From: Tetracladium setigerum
Lineage: Eukaryota; Ascomycota; Leotiomycetes; Helotiales
Direction of reading: 5' to 3'
DNA: 64,000 nucleotides
NCBI GenBank assembly: GCA_031472005.1
Contig: PZJY01000013.1
Coordinates: 558,001 to 622,000 of the forward strand
Below the pieces are notes generated by a model. It worked only from the letters and a program-made list of their open reading frames with translations, did no database searches and had not been told where the DNA came from. Below, one piece after another: positions 1-14,351 of the stretch (position 1 is its first letter; every line of letters begins with the position of its first letter). A program made the translations under genes and the position numbers.

Positions 1-459
1 GAGACTATGATAAGAATGCGGCTCTGCGCTTATTATTACTAGTTATTGACGCCGAGAGAGCTAAGTGTAAACGCCCCCGATTAGTAACTTGGGGTCAAGG
101 CAGTTTCGGCGGGAGAGTGGTTGCGCCAACCAAGGAACGCCACGCGGAGCTACCAGTGCCTTGCCTGCGACGAAGTCGGCCAAAATGAGATTGCGGATGT
201 TGAAGTTCCTCCAATTAATGTTTGAGGCTTCGAGTTCGACCATTGCTGAAGTAACTATCATGAACTTACTCGGCGTTGGGGCAAAGGAAGAGACGACAAA
301 CTACCTACCTTACCTTTCACTACCTATGGACGAACAACTCACCTCGCCCAACAATATGGTACACAACTACTCGACATTTTTTATTTTTACACAAACTGCA
401 ATCTACAAAAAAAGGAGCAAGATAGCCAGCACAGAATAAGGTCTAGTCTAAATCAAACT
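1..459. other. 3' flank of the giant DUF3638 gene, no gene seen
   Basis: No convincing coding region. The two overlapping short open frames here have no recognisable protein character. The stretch lies just downstream of the stop codon of the minus-strand giant gene and probably holds its 3' UTR. Confidence 0.5.
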
Positions 460-3400
460 CTACTCCCTCTCCCATGTGCCGCTCCCGCTATTATCATCAG
501 CACTCTCGGAGAAGACCAAATCATTATAATCAAAGGCATCTGCTTCGTCAACCCCAATTTCACAAGCAAATCCATCATCAGCGTCAGAATCTTCGTCTAC
601 ATCTTCCTCCAGCTCCGTTTCGGTAACACGCATTGTCTTGCTGCGCTTGATGTGTCCCGGTTGCTTCTTCTCTTGGTCCGGTTTGGAAAAGAAGGGGTGA
701 GACTCAAGAAGCGCTTTTCCTTGACATACAAATCCCATGGGTGTCTGTGCAAAGTCCTGTCCCTTTCTCCTGATTGACAGCCATTCTTGGAGGAAAGCGA
801 GGGGCCTCTGAGTGAACGACTTGGGTAATTTGGATTCCTGTTCCCCGGTAGTCTCTTCAGGCTGGTCTGTTGGCGACGGTGTGATCTGGACATCTCCCAA
901 GCCCTCTTTCGAAGCCTCTTCCGAATCGTCTTCGTCATCTTCTTCAATATCATTGGTATTCATATTTTGTTTGACAGCCAAAAACTCCAGAATGCTAGCA
1001 TATTCCGTAAAATCGAAGTAAAGCCTGCCTGCAAAGATTCCCAGTTCAACTCGAAACCACATAGGAGGTTCCCATCCAAGTGGGAGACTTGGGACGGCGT
1101 AATACTGGAAGTCATTGAAATGGAGCATTTTCCGAGTGATTGGAGCAGCGTATGAAAGCAGGCGAGTTGCAGGATGAGGGGTCTTGCCAAGCAGAGAGAG
1201 TAGCAACTCAGCTTCTTCGGGTATCACTACCAAGGCTATCTGAGAAGTTACTCCCCAGAGAATCCAGGTTACTTGACGCTAAGAATTGTTAGTTGACTTC
1301 TAGCCAGGGAATTGTCAGGCTTACTTGGAACTGGTCGTATGGTCGATTTTGAGGCGGGTTAATAGTTCGCGTGAACTGGTGCGAAACAAAGAGCTTCGAC
1401 GATGTTGCATGCGTATTGACCCTATACTTTCGGCCAAGCTTGGTTCTGCTCATAGCTGCGAATGCTTCGATGAAGACAGTAGATCCTGCAATAATTCGAC
1501 CCGTCATTGCGAATGTTTCAATATCATGATGAAGACCTGGGAAGTCGTAGGGTGTATAATGTACAGGCTTTTGAACTTCTTGGACAGCCTGGACTGTTGT
1601 CATATGTTAGATTGGATTGAATGGCATTAGGGTAAGGGAATACGCACCTTCATGTGCAACTTCTCTCTCTTGTTCCACTTCTTGCAAAGCAGAACCGTGT
1701 ACAGCGCCACCGGTATCTTGAAAATTCTTTCTTCTGGCGTGTAATTTCTTCATCAGAGTGGCAAGCTTTTGGGAGTATTTTGCCGTGATTTGCGAAGATT
1801 TGGTTCTTGTGCTGATACCATATAGTTGCTCAAGAGTTTGCTGCTCCATCGTGCGTACTATAGTGAGATATTTGTCGCGCTGGTCGGAATCACTAAAAAA
1901 GTCCTGGTTGTCCAAAGAAGCTTGGGTTCGTCGGCAGAAATCGGCACCTTGCGAATAGTAGAGCGGTTGCAGCTGTTCTATTGCATTGCAAGTTTGCTCC
2001 AAAAGCCAGTAAATAACATCAGGCGAGCGGATGGCGCTGCTTGGCTTCTTGCAAAGATCTACAATACTCTGATTGACTTCTGGGGGTGCAAAGAACACAA
2101 CAGATTGTGTCGTTCCCAACTGACGTAATCTCATAGCAGCTATAAATTTATAAATTAGTAAACTTCAGCAAAAATAGCACGCAGTACAATTCACGAACCT
2201 TGAACAGTATGATCCTTTGTCTGACCTAATCCCAACGTCAAAGCTCCCACGGCATTACTGGAAATCTTCAAGTCTGTCCCACGTGTATGTGCCTCGTCCA
2301 GATACACCAAGCAATCCCCCAGGTCATCTGCATACGGTGTAGCAAGGAGAGGGATGACCTTGTGACCATTTCTGTACATCACCCATGGCTTGTTATCCTT
2401 GTCAAAGTAGACGGCAGCTGGAGCCTCGTATGAAATCTCTAGCCAGGCTTTACAAAGTGAAATGTTGTCCATCTCCAAAATCTGTGCTCCGGCGTCAATG
2501 AGAACTCGAATGGATTGCTGATGTAACATGGCAAGTAGAGCTGACTCAGAAATATGACGGCCGAACGGATCAGCCAACACCACATATTTTCTATTTCGCT
2601 TCTCGAGTAGATGAGCTAGAACTTCGGAGTTGGTGTGAGCAAGTATGAGAAGATCGTGCTGCTCGATCGTGAGAGGCATCAACCGTTTACCATCATTGGT
2701 ACCGGAAAATCCAGTGGTCAACGACATACACTGAACCTCTCCTTTGCCGTTGGAAGAGCCCAAGGCTGAAAAGAGAGGCAGATCCCAGCCAGATGCTTGA
2801 AGCTTCATTTGAAATTGCTTTGCATGAGCAGGGAAGACGAAGTTGTTCAGGAAATAGTCAATTGCCGCAAGGTCGTAACGAATGTAGCGCCAAATTTCCT
2901 CCCCTGAGCTTCATCGTCAACATTGATAGCATTCCACTCCCTTAAAGAGTCTGGCAGATTGGAGTGTTGTGAAAATCGATCATAGACCTGTGAGGGGTCA
3001 TCAGATTTCACAATATGCTCTAGGGTTTGTCGTAGTTGCGAAACGCTGAGTCCTTCGTAGTAAAAGGCAAGACATGTCATCATCACCATCACGTCCGGGT
3101 GGCCCCATTCTGCTTGTTCGCTAGGCTAAAGTGTAAAAAGTTAGTATCTTATTGCCAGGAATGATATTGACGGTATGACAGAAGGTATTACTTACTGTTC
3201 CTTTCGCCATAAACGGAACAGCAATCGGATCACGATTTGGGTGAAGACCATACTGCACATTCCATCGCTTCTTCAACACCATCAAGAATATTCTGTGAAC
3301 GAATAGGCCTCGAAGAAGATGAATAGTTTTTCCTACAGCTGGCTTTCCTGGATAAAGCTGCTTGATCTTTTCCGTCACAGCTAGTGAGACCTTTGGCTCC

Positions 3401-6400
3401 GAGATAAATTGCTTGATGAGTTGTCGATCGCTCCTAGGACAGTCTGCAGGCAAGATTTGCGTGCGCTGGTAGATAATATCATCAACCAACCGAGAAATCA
3501 AGCTGTCTTCCACATCCCTTCTCAAAAAGAAAGCGACCGGAAAAGCACCTTCAAATCTACGCACAACCTCGATACTTTGAGGGAAAGCTTTCTGGAGATT
3601 CCACAGGTGGCCATCAACTCGACTGAGCAAAGCTTCAACAACCTCCCACCGATAGGGATGACCATCCAAAGACTTTTGTGATCCAGAGGGATAAATCAAT
3701 TGCGTTCGAGTCGCGAGAATGCTATCACACTCATCCAACACATCTCGCGAGTTCTTCTGAAGCCATGCTTGAACCTTGACCATTTGCTTAGACTCGTTGA
3801 TTTGACCGTCAGAAAGGCGCTGGATTCCAGAAAGAGCGAATGATAACAGATGTTCTGGAAGGGCCAGCATGACCCCGGAGCTCTTCTGGATGCACTTGTG
3901 AATATGAAAGAAGGTTCTGATCGATTCTGATGTTGTCGGAGTCTTACGCGAGAACGGTACATGACGGATTTCACTAGTTGACCTTTAGTAAATCATTTGG
4001 TAGATCGAATGACAATATATATCTTCGGAGTGAACAAGGAGTCAATACTCACCGACCAACCAATCCTCCAAGGCGCATCATCAAGATTTGGGCGGTTTGT
4101 TGTAGCAATGGCTTGGGCACAACGACGCGATGCAAGTGTTTGCCATCTGCAAGTACCGCTGCTGCCACTATTAAATGACGATCAGTATCGTCCCGCGTGG
4201 AAAAAAAACCCGATACTGATGGACTTACTTGGTATGATACATGACGTTTTTCCTTCTCCCATGTTCATTTGTAAGACTGAATTAGATCCAAATCCAGGTG
4301 AGATGGTAGCGTTTGCTACAATGATCTGTGTTTCCCGGAGCAGCATATTTGACTCTAGCTCAAGAAGTAGCCAGTCAGTATTATCATGGGGGTTCCAATT
4401 CGTATGGCCTATATTTTGTTGTTCGTCATTGATCTTTTGGTATTTCCCTTTGACACGAGCGTCATCCAATCTCATCAATCTCTGCAAGGCAGTAAGAGAA
4501 ATACCGTAATTTACGAGGTTCTGCTTCATGTGGCTTCCAAACACGAAACCCGAGGTTGAGCGCAGCGTCTCCAATAAAGTGACAGGAGTGATAGCTGGCC
4601 AAAGACCACCTTGTTGCAGCCATTTCGCACGTGAATCATCCAGTTTGAAGTCACTCTGTATTGTGTCAAAGTACTTCTTCACTGTGAGCTTCGCCTCGGA
4701 AATAGCAGCCACTAAAGTCGAAGGAGACTCTTCATAGTAAGATTTTACAGATTTCTGCTTGAGTAGTCGTAGAGAAGCAAGACTATCTAGCAAGTCTTTG
4801 GCTTGCTGCTGTTGAACTCGAGACTTCGACATTGCAAGTCGCTCAAAAATAATCTCAAGTTGACCAATTTCAACTTCCAATGTACGATTGAACGCCGAGG
4901 AATTTTGGTGCGGAGGACCGTTTAATGAGATTGCCGAATTTGGATTGTATGAAGATGTGCAACCAGTTGTTACCTTAGGTAGAACCTGAGAGGTACCACG
5001 CCTTAGGAGAAGGTCGTGTTCGAGGGATGGACATTCGCCTCCACGAACGCGATCAGGAAACAAATGCTGTTCGCGCTTATCGACAGCCATTTTGGGATGC
5101 TTCTCGTCTGAGTGCGAAGGATCAAGCACCAACTGAACCTGGGCGAGGAAATTGGAGAGCTCATAGTTTTGATATAGGCGAAGCCATTCCGAACGAATGC
5201 TTTCAACTGCCTTCTCAATATCGAGCACAACAGGAACATCAAAGCCATCCATCGAGAACTCTGCGCAGGGCCACTGTTTGAGAAGGAACGCAGCCAAAAC
5301 TTTGCAATCTTCTTCCCCTTTTTGCTCATGTGCAAGTTCTGCTGCCTCAAACTTTCTGCGTTGCTTATGACCTAGAAGAGATCCCAGCATCTCAAACTCG
5401 TCTCTAGTGTATGGAATCACAGAGTGACTGATCATGATGGCCAATGTAGCAAGCCGCGGAGCTTCGTTTTTGCGGAAGTTGGTGTACAGCGAGCAATTCG
5501 AAGGGCGAGGAATAATTTTCAGCTTTTCAAGAACAGCAAATGCCACAAGACTGCGCAAAACTTCCATATCGACATCGTGGCTATACGCAATTAGACCGAA
5601 ATGAAACATGAGCTCATTTACGCGTGAAAAGTCGGCCGCGGCACACAGATCAACGAGAGATCCCCAGACAGGGCCGACATCAAGATTCAAATTGTCTGAA
5701 AGCAGGAATTTGTCAAAAGCAACATTGTGACCACCAATCTGAGGCCATACCTGGAGAATTTTGGCTAAATCCTTCGATGCAGTGAGTTTCGAGGGCCAGC
5801 TTTGAAGTAAGCAGCCAATCTCGTAAACGTTGCGGCATTCGGTTGTGTTCAGGGCACGGTCTCGAGCTACATACTCTACGTCAGGCAAAGTAATCAATTC
5901 GGTCACTCGACTTGGTCTCTGATATAGAGATCTCCTGACCTGACTGCGCTCTCTCAAGTGCAAATCTCCACAAGGTTTGAGTGGCTCCAAGATTGAAGTA
6001 GTTGCTGCAAACAGCGAAAGTTGCTCCGACTTCGCCCGGATGCCTTCCACAATACCGCGAAGCTCGTCAGATTGGATAGTTGAGGTCAAGTGCTCATCCC
6101 ACGAGACTTCCTGCATATACTTGAGATCTGGTGGGTAGTAATCTCTCTTTGGTGTCAAATTGCCGAGCACTTGAAGCGAACGACTTGGACCCATGGTAAG
6201 CGGTGTCCATGGCTGACATAATGCCGACTTCAAGCAATTGATTGCTTCTTCTGTTCCGGTATGGCCAGTGAGAGCATCTGGAAGAACGAATGATGTAAAG
6301 GCATGATAAAGAGCCTTAAGATATAGGAGACGGGGCTCTGCAGGGCAGTCAAGGCGTCCCAAGATTTCATTGATCTTGTATTTCGCGTAATCACCATTGT

Positions 6401-9400
6401 TTTCAACATCCACCCTGACATGTGGACCCACTCGTCGGTATCTAGTATCTCCAAGTGGAACAATAACCATTCTTTGGGAGCCTGGTGAACTGGGCACAGG
6501 GCGATGTGTATGAGGATTGCGTTGAGAGATCACCTCGCGCAAAACAATCTTCGAAGCCAATCCGTAGAAAGTTCCTGCATCCTGATTATGGATAATCTCT
6601 GCTTGGAGTTGGGGTGATTCGAGAAGATTTCGAACATTGACAGAGAAGGTCAATTCCAATCGACGTAGCTCGACAGTGAGAGGATTGAATTGTGGCTGGA
6701 AGATAATCAATTCGTCACGGTACTCAAACCCATCAAATATCTGTGCAACTCGCAAGGCAAGTGGAGAGTGTGGGTCGACTAGAGTAGACTGCCTGCGTTT
6801 TGCAAGGCGAGTGTGCCAATTCAGGTGCCAGTTATTTGTTCTCGACTTCCAGATCGAATCCCGGCGAATCTCGACAATGCCAGTGTGAACGTCTAGCCAA
6901 TGCACGCAATTCTGGACCAAGTTTCTTGGAAGATCGAAACGAGCGTGATCTGTTCCAAAGACGGTTGGGGGAATAAGCTCCAGGATCGTATTACCAAGTT
7001 GTGCCCTGACTATTAGGTTCCCGTTTCTGAAGCCCAGGTGTATTTGATGCCCATTTGGAACCACAGCTAGTCTGTATGCCATTCCGGGGAGTGCAGAGGG
7101 AAACGTGAGCAAGATTTGGTCACCAAAGAGTTGACTTAAAATCGCTGATGTTCGATATTCCACTGGTAACTTTCCAAGAGGCTTACCCATTACGAGTAAA
7201 TGGCCCTCGAGAAGATGGAAATGCACGACTTGCTGCATTGTCATGGAAGTTGCATCAATAACAATTTGAATCCACCAACGATTTGTATCCTCAAGAAATT
7301 CCAAAGAAGAGAACGACTTGAGTGTGTCTTCTTGCGCATCTGACCAGATTGCAGATATTGAAGATATCAAACTTGTGGGCTCGGCCTCTACAGAACGACG
7401 GAGTAAATGTTTAGCAAGGTAAACGGACTTCATATCTCGAACAATGGCATTCTTCAAAATAGAAGGCAACTTATTGGGATCTGCAACCATATTGTCCTGC
7501 ATAGTCAACGAAGATTCAATGAAAACCCACAACTCAATAGAATCAAGAAGCCTATCGTCGCTGAAGTGTACAGTAAAAGTCCTTCTGTTTAGCAGCGCCG
7601 ACCATAAGGCGTATCGCGAGAGACGACGTGAGGTTTCTGCATCAGTAGCAGCTTGAATTTCAGAGCGGAGGGCGAGAATCCAGTCAAATGTAATCTTGCG
7701 CGACTTCTTTAGAAGTTCAAGTCCATCGAAAACTGTAGAATTTAGTTCGATAAGTCGGATGATCAATGTAATCAACGTCTCCATGGAGTTTGTCTCTCGG
7801 TAGTTCGACGAGATAGCGTCTAGCCGTTGGTTTAGCTGATCTGTGAACCGTCTACAGAATTGTTCATCTCGGAAAACTTGGTGTATCTTGCCACGAGGGT
7901 CACCCAAATGATCTGGTCCAGCTTGGAGTGCTAGAAATCTCATCATTAAAGTATTAGCCTCGGTACCGAAATTTAGACTGGATGAGCCAAGTTCGACAAG
8001 AATCTGGTGCCAACGACGAGTTTTTCCCGAAAGCAAGGTTTGATAGGCCATGTATTCATGAACATTTAATCCAGGTGGACACTGTGTTTGACTGGAAATG
8101 ATATGATACGAGGTTGGACCGTTCGAGTCAGCCGCTGCAAGGTTCTCGTTGAATTGCAAAGATGCGAATGGTGAGTTTGATGGAATTTGGAGTCGGCAAT
8201 GGCGCTCAAAGGAGATATTGTTTATTGTTCTTGGTAACCAGACTTGAAGACGAGTATCAAAATACTTGAATTTTAAGCCGTTTGGAAGGCAAACATCAAC
8301 TAGACGAACCGGGAAGCGGGGTTCGGCATAGTGGGTGAGAAGGAACGATTTTGTGGTTGAGCCAAGTGAAAACTTTGAGTCCATTGAGTACGAGTATTCT
8401 TCGAGTTCCGAGTAATTCTGTAGCAGGACATGTGGATCGTTGCTACGAGTTTGAATTAAGAGTGCCAACCCCCCTATTATTCGCCAACTCGTGTCTCGGT
8501 AACGGGCAAAAGCTCTTGGGCAATCAAGTTCGAAAATAACCGTCTTTGCAAGAGTCGGATCGGCTGGAAGGGGGTGCTCATGGACCCTAATTCTGAATCG
8601 TCGCGACTTTCGCTCCAAGAAGCATTTAGTACAAGATTTGTCATCATGCGTTCGATTCAGAAACTCGTCTGTCGTAAAAATACAGGTCTGTTGGGAGATA
8701 TTTCTCATCAGCTCTTCATATTTATCGCTCATTACTTGCCACTCAGCTTCCTTCTTGATTCTGGCTGCTTCGGCGGTATCCAGAATTTGTTTGTGGAGGA
8801 TCCGGAGGGGATCGGAAGCTGAAGAATTGTCATAGTATTGCTCCGCAAAGCATCCCTTCTGAGGCTCGTCAAAAATGGTCATCCTTGACCTGTTGCACTT
8901 TGACATCCTATCGTGAAGGTATGATCGCAGCCTCTGTAACCGGCGTAGGTCATTCAAACGTGACAGCTGCAATACTTCCAACATCTTGACAGTGAAGCAA
9001 GGACTATAGTGTGCCAAGAGAGGGAACAAGGCAACTGCACATTTGTCCATCGACATCCACAAGTCCATGACTGTGAGAAGCATAACGCTACTCTGCTCGG
9101 GATCTGAGTCGTAAGCACCAGAAATACTGTCCATGTACTTCTCTATATTTGTAGACAATTCAGCACATCTAGCAGCGGATAACTCGACGGGCGCCAGCTC
9201 GTTTTCTCGTAAGTTGAGCTCAATACTTTCTTCCATCATCGAAAGAGCGTAGTGATGATGAGCGAATTGAATGATTGGCTTTGCGTTCTTGTTGGATGTG
9301 TGGAAGTCCCGAGGAATATGGAAATTCGTTGCTGGGGTGTTCTTGTTGTACTGGAGATGTAGAGGATGTGCCATGATGTTTCCAATGTATGGTCCAGAGT

Positions 9401-10596
9401 TTGGTAGAGTTAAGTACAAATGGCGTCCATCTGCTCGCTTTGGAAGTGTGTGAATAGGACGTTGGATTTTCGACTTGAACGCATTCCAGGTATTCTGCAC
9501 ATGCAAAGTCGCCCCGCTTATTGACTTCTGGAAGAGTGGGCCTAAAGTTTGGAATGTTGACTCAAATATAGGTCTAAAGGCAGATCTTTCTCGCTCAACC
9601 TCAAGCTTTGCGAGTCGGCGACATAGTTTTGCCTTGATATGGACCAAAACCTCTGGAGACAAATGGGGCAAACACTCATCGAGAAGTTGAGAGATGATCA
9701 AGCAAATCAAAAATTTGTACAACACCCTCCCATAGTCACCTCCCATTCTAGTGGCAAAGTAACGCTGAATTGAAACTCGAAGAAGTAGCCAGAATGGAGA
9801 TCTTCGCCATGGGTCTGCTGCATTGTTCCAGCATGCGTCGTCCCGCACACGCTTTGAGAGAAGAGTAGGAAATTCTCTAGTGCCGTTCACCTCGAGAAGA
9901 GCCATCAGCATCTGTGTTACCAGAGATGGATCAGACGTATTGCGACTCTCATAAGCAGAGGACCTTGCTTTAGAGGTGTGTGCCGTAAACCTCTTGATAG
10001 ATTCTGTACTTGCTTTTTCCAGGAAAGATGAAAGCTCTTCTTGAAAGGTTGCCTCGTTGAATTTTGATTTCGACACGGCAACCGCGGTGCCAGGAAAAGT
10101 CCATTGTAATGCATTCTTCGTAGCTAAGACGGATTCAGACAGTGGGGATAGTTCGAAGGCTTCGAATAGGACACTATTTGCACGATCTCTTTACGATCCC
10201 CTGAGGTTAGTGACCTGAAAAGGACTAAAGAGCTGGAAGTAACAGATCAATGCTAACTTACTCATGATCACGTCGGATGACAAGCCCGCAGTTTTGCTCG
10301 ACGATGTGGAGAATTAGAAACTCGCCATCCTGGATCTGCCGGAGAGCCGTAAGGAGCGTCTCTTTCTGAAGTCTGCCACCGATATTGACAGACCGAGAAC
10401 TCAAAAGCGCACGACGAAGCACATCGAAGTCGCCGTTTGGATCAAGCTTCGCCAGCGAAGTCAGGAAAAAGCGGACAAAGTTGTTCTCGACTTGACTGAG
10501 AATTCGGTCTTTTCTCCCAGGAAGTTGAGGAGGAAGAGAGATATGATTCGCGAGCTCCTCCATCATGTGGGTGGCATACCTCTCTGACGCCGCCAT
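460..10596 (-). CDS. Giant DUF6606/DUF3638/DUF3645 protein (ubiquitin-hydrolase-like annotation), one frameshift
   Basis: Eight exons read well: 10262-10596, 4229-10188, 4053-4167, 3196-3973, 2199-3125, 1648-2139, 1325-1593, 460-1278, giving about 3,231 residues. The start at 10596 (MAASERYATHMMEEL) is chosen because the protein-like sequence begins there. Exon 2 opens with the family block VLFEAFELSPLSES. Near residue 2090 a P-loop-like MGEGKTS leads the DUF3638 block, with DECD downstream; the DUF3645 part carries YLDEAHTRGTDLK and QTKDHTVQAAMRLRQLG. The C-terminus is long and acidic. Databases often label this family ubiquitinyl hydrolase, but its activity is not established and no catalytic Cys/His protease pair is obvious to me. 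One base is missing in a run of four at 2901-2904: the frame switches from DEAQG to EEIWRYIRYDLAAIDY, and adding one base makes the total length an exact multiple of three. The exon 2 acceptor (AAG at 10189-10191) is non-canonical but needed to keep the frame. Confidence 0.9.
2901..2904 (-). other. Apparent 1-base deletion (frameshift) in the DUF3638 gene
   Basis: The C run on the plus strand (G run in the gene) separates two frames that together give uninterrupted family-like sequence. No GT...AG intron fits in the short overlap, so this is an indel in the DNA or in the assembly. Confidence 0.85.
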
Positions 10597-13173
10597 GGCG
10601 CAGATTGATAGGACTCGTACGAGCACCCCGTCAAGAACGTGTTTAGTCCAAGTCTCGAGATGAAAGATATCGCAGCGCAAGAGGCACTAATCTGGTTGGA
10701 AAGGTAGTGAGGAGAATCAAATAGTGGGGACGAAGAGACGATCAAGTGGTAGTTTCCAGATGTTCGCGGGTGAAGAAAAGAAGGTAGATTTGCAGACTTT
10801 GAAGTTGTTGGGAGGTGAGGACGATGAGAGGAAGGTGAGTTGGAGGCCCCAATGTGGCTTAGTAATTTCGAGTGTTGCCAAGACATGTAACGAAGTTGAA
10901 GTCGAACTCCAGAAGTTACTTCATCCAACCCATCCGTCCCATCTCCTTAGTCGAATCGATCAAACAAGGATAATATTATTCTTATTTCTCGAAACTAATC
11001 ACCTTGAGTCCCCTACCGTAGGATCAACCTTGGCCTCACTCCCGTCGGGAAGATGTTTTGGCCGCACCCTTCCGTCGGGAGGATTCCATAATAAGTCCGT
11101 CTGCGTTTGATGTTCGCAAACAGGGCAACAAGTCCTAGTATTCATTGATAACATGGCAATAGAAGTAGGAGATGTGATGTATTTCGATCTTGAAATTGTT
11201 GACGAAAGTCCTGGTGATTTGACAAATACGAGACTCGAATGCCGTCCTCGAGATCATTCAGCTACGAGTTTATCGTACCTGTTATTTCATCTACCTATTA
11301 GCAAGCTTCCGAAGAGCTCGATGTGAACCTCGCTGTAATGCAATACATGCAAAGCTTGATATTTCGACGTATCAATTCTACGAGCCGCAGCATCTGATAT
11401 TCGATTGCCTCAAGCCTACCAATGTTTTCTCAAACACTAAGACTCCGCATCCTTTGAGAATAGATCTCCCGAGCTCTCTTAAGTACCTAGCAATTGTTAC
11501 AACATTCACCCCGGAGAGATCTTCAGGCTATTGAATGCCGCGCTTATTTCAAACGGAATTAAGGGTTGTCCAAACGTCAGATACCTTTGTTCTTCTAGAG
11601 CTAATTAGCTATTCATTGGATCCTCTGTGGTATCTTGGAACTGCTTGTCGAAGTAATCTGCTTCTTTGGAACTGCTTCAGTTGCCGAGGATACCTACATC
11701 GGACAAGTATCAACGTTCTATGCGAGCTGAACCTGTTTTCCTCCAGCCCTTCTCTTACTGACTCCAAAGTATTGTTCCCCATAGAGAGAGGAGGGGCGAT
11801 CTAAGAGAGGAATAGCTGACATCAGCGGAATTTGAAGTCTCTTTTCTGGAATCTAGCTCAGCCTCTGCTCGGATTCTTTGCACGACGCTGTTAGCAGCGC
11901 GTTTGCTATTGGGAGGTAAAATACCCACAAGGAACGCCCTAAAAAAACCTTCCCTTTGAAGTGAAAGATTTCTCGCCCAAATCTTATCATACAGCGCCGA
12001 TAAGATCGTTCTTCAAGCCAATCTAAACACACTATTTTCCGAATTCTTCTCTTAATAGCTTCTTCTGAGAGGTAGCAATGAAAGGACTGAGGATGAAGTG
12101 ATACAGTACATACTGCCATGGCTCACCGCCTAACGTGTTCTGAACGTTGTGGCAGGCCATCGCATGTATCGCAATGGAAGATGGCTGGCGGTACGGTGCT
12201 GGGGAGGCCGGGTGTGAGACCATTCCCAAAAAAAAAAAGTCTGAGGGATTATGGAAGAAATGAGAACGAGTGATAGACGGACGGTTGTGGAGTGAAGGGA
12301 CGATGGGGATAAGTGGGTTGATTTGGAGAGTCGTCAGGCGTCACGTTCGAAGAGAGAGGAGGGCCTGAGTACAGAAAGTAGTGGAAGAGGTGCTACCGTA
12401 TTCATTGAGAGATGTTCTGATCTGAATAACTCAACAATGGGCAGAGTGTCGAGATATGTTGGAAGAGATCGATGAATAAATGTGCAGCTCGCAACCATGT
12501 CGGTGGGAGAGATTTGGATCTTGGCGATGAGATCAAGCGGTACCTGCTGGCGCTATTGCTTGCGGCTGAATGGGAGACTTCTCTGGAAGGTCTATGTTTG
12601 TTGCAACAAGGCAAGCTTTACCATTCCGCAGCATGTGAAAAATTTGCTGATTTGGCCGACAGAGATCTTCAAAGAATATCTATCTGTGATGATGTGATTG
12701 ATGCAAGGTACGGAGGTACACCGCACCGCACTATCAATAAACATCACAAGCGAAGAACCACCCCCATTCTTCTTCAGCCTAAACAAACGCCAGCCACCAT
12801 CACCCCCAATAATTGGTGGTGAAACTCTTCTCCACACCCCACACTTCCCCAGCTCAACTCTCGCCAAGTTTCCCTTCCACCGCCGCCCAATGACAACAAC
12901 CCCAGAGCGACCCATCTGGCCTCCATCGCACCAATACCAACTACCGATCGGTATATCCTCATTTCCAGGGTCTTCACTTCCCCAGATTATGGCAGGTAAT
13001 CTCGGTGCAATTGGGCGCGAGTTGGGAAAATTCCCAAGACATTTCGTGATTGCGAATGGCGGGGAATGAATTTTTCAAAAGATGGATAAGAAGCAGAATT
13101 GCCTTCATCTGAGCCAGAGACGCCGTTGATTGTTCTCCAGCCTGACGTCAATTGAAGTTCTCATCAATTCAAA
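10597..13173. other. Intergenic region, about 2.6 kb
   Basis: Lies between the 5' end of the giant minus-strand gene and the plus-strand esterase. Short open frames here (for example 10724-11110 and 12472-12822) lack protein-like composition, splice-linked continuations or known motifs. A short poly-A run at 12229-12238 is the only simple sequence of note. Probably holds both promoters. Confidence 0.5.
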
Positions 13174-14351
13174 ATGCAATTGCTTGCCGTCACTCTCCTC
13201 GCATCCAGTGCTCTCGGTGCAACTACTCGAGGATGGCTACCCAAATTCGACAATTTAGTTGCATTCGGAGACAGGTATCCCATCCCACCCTCCATCATCA
13301 TATTCCACTTCAATCTAATTCTTCTCTAGTTACACTGATGAGAACCGTGCCCGATACTTCAATGCCAATGGCGCAGCTCCTCCCGTTGGCCTCCTCTTAC
13401 CACCCAGCAACTCAACCCCGGGCGGAGGAGTAACCTGGCCCCGTTACGTGTCCAACTTTTCTGGAGCAAAACTCTACAACTACGCCGTCTCCGGCGCCGC
13501 CTGCTCCGACAAAATCGTGTCGCGGTGGTCCGCAGCCGCGAACCGCCTTGCACCTGACGTAGTCTACGAAGTGGATGCCTTCGTCGCGGATACGAAATAT
13601 GTCAATGCCTCTACGGGCACCAACACGCTGTACACAAACCGCAAATCCGATAATACGGCCTATGCATTGTGGATTGGCACCAATGATCTTGGTGCGAGAG
13701 GATTCTTGACTGATAGAGAGGTGCCGGGGAAGACGATTGCTGATTATGTGGATTGTGTATTTGAGAAGTTTGACAGGATTTACAAAGCAGGTGGAAGGTA
13801 TTTCGTATTGTTTAATACGCCACCCTTGGAACTCTCGCCGTTGTATGGAAGGCCGGAGGTCGGTGGTTTGTCAGTGAGCAAGTTTTGGCCAGAAAAGGTT
13901 CGTATCTCTTTAAATATTATCTACATATCATTAGAAGCAGGAGGAGCAGTACTGATATCTTTGCGTCAAACAGCCAGCAAACACCACCGAATCATCCGAG
14001 AAGATGAAACAATACACCACCCTCGTCAACGACCTCTTCACCTACCGCACACCCTTCGAGACAGAAGTCGCAAAGCGCTACCCACGCGCACACTTCGCCG
14101 TCTTCGACGTCAACTCATTCATCTCCGATATCTATTACAACCCAACCAAGTACTTGGCTTCGCCCGCGAATGTCGAAGGTGTGTATCACTCCTGCGATGT
14201 CACGGGATTGACGTGCGTGGATTCGACGCTATCGTTGGACCACTTCCTTTGGTATGATGAGTTACATCCCAGCGCAAAGGCGGATGAAATCATCGCGAAG
14301 GAGTTTATACGTGTTGTAGGCGGAAAGAGTAAATTTGCCAAGTATTGGTAG
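13174..14351 (+). CDS. Secreted GDSL/SGNH esterase, carbohydrate esterase family 16-like (acetylesterase)
   Basis: Three exons (13174-13274, 13330-13897, 13974-14351) encode 348 residues. Residues 1-15 (MQLLAVTLLASSALG) are a signal peptide, so the enzyme is secreted. The SGNH blocks are in order: FGDSYTD near residue 31 (nucleophile Ser, its codon split by intron 1), YAVSGAACS (block II Gly), GTNDLG (block III Asn) and WYDELHPS near the C-terminus (catalytic Asp and His). This layout and the WYDELHP ending resemble fungal CE16 acetylesterases, which remove acetyl groups from hemicellulose-derived sugars. Substrate is inferred from family only. It stands alone, with no clustered cell-wall genes next to it. 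Confidence 0.88.

Noticed and set aside
10724..11110. 128-codon plus-strand frame upstream of the giant gene
   Set aside because: No motif, overlaps the likely promoter, and no splice continuation was found.
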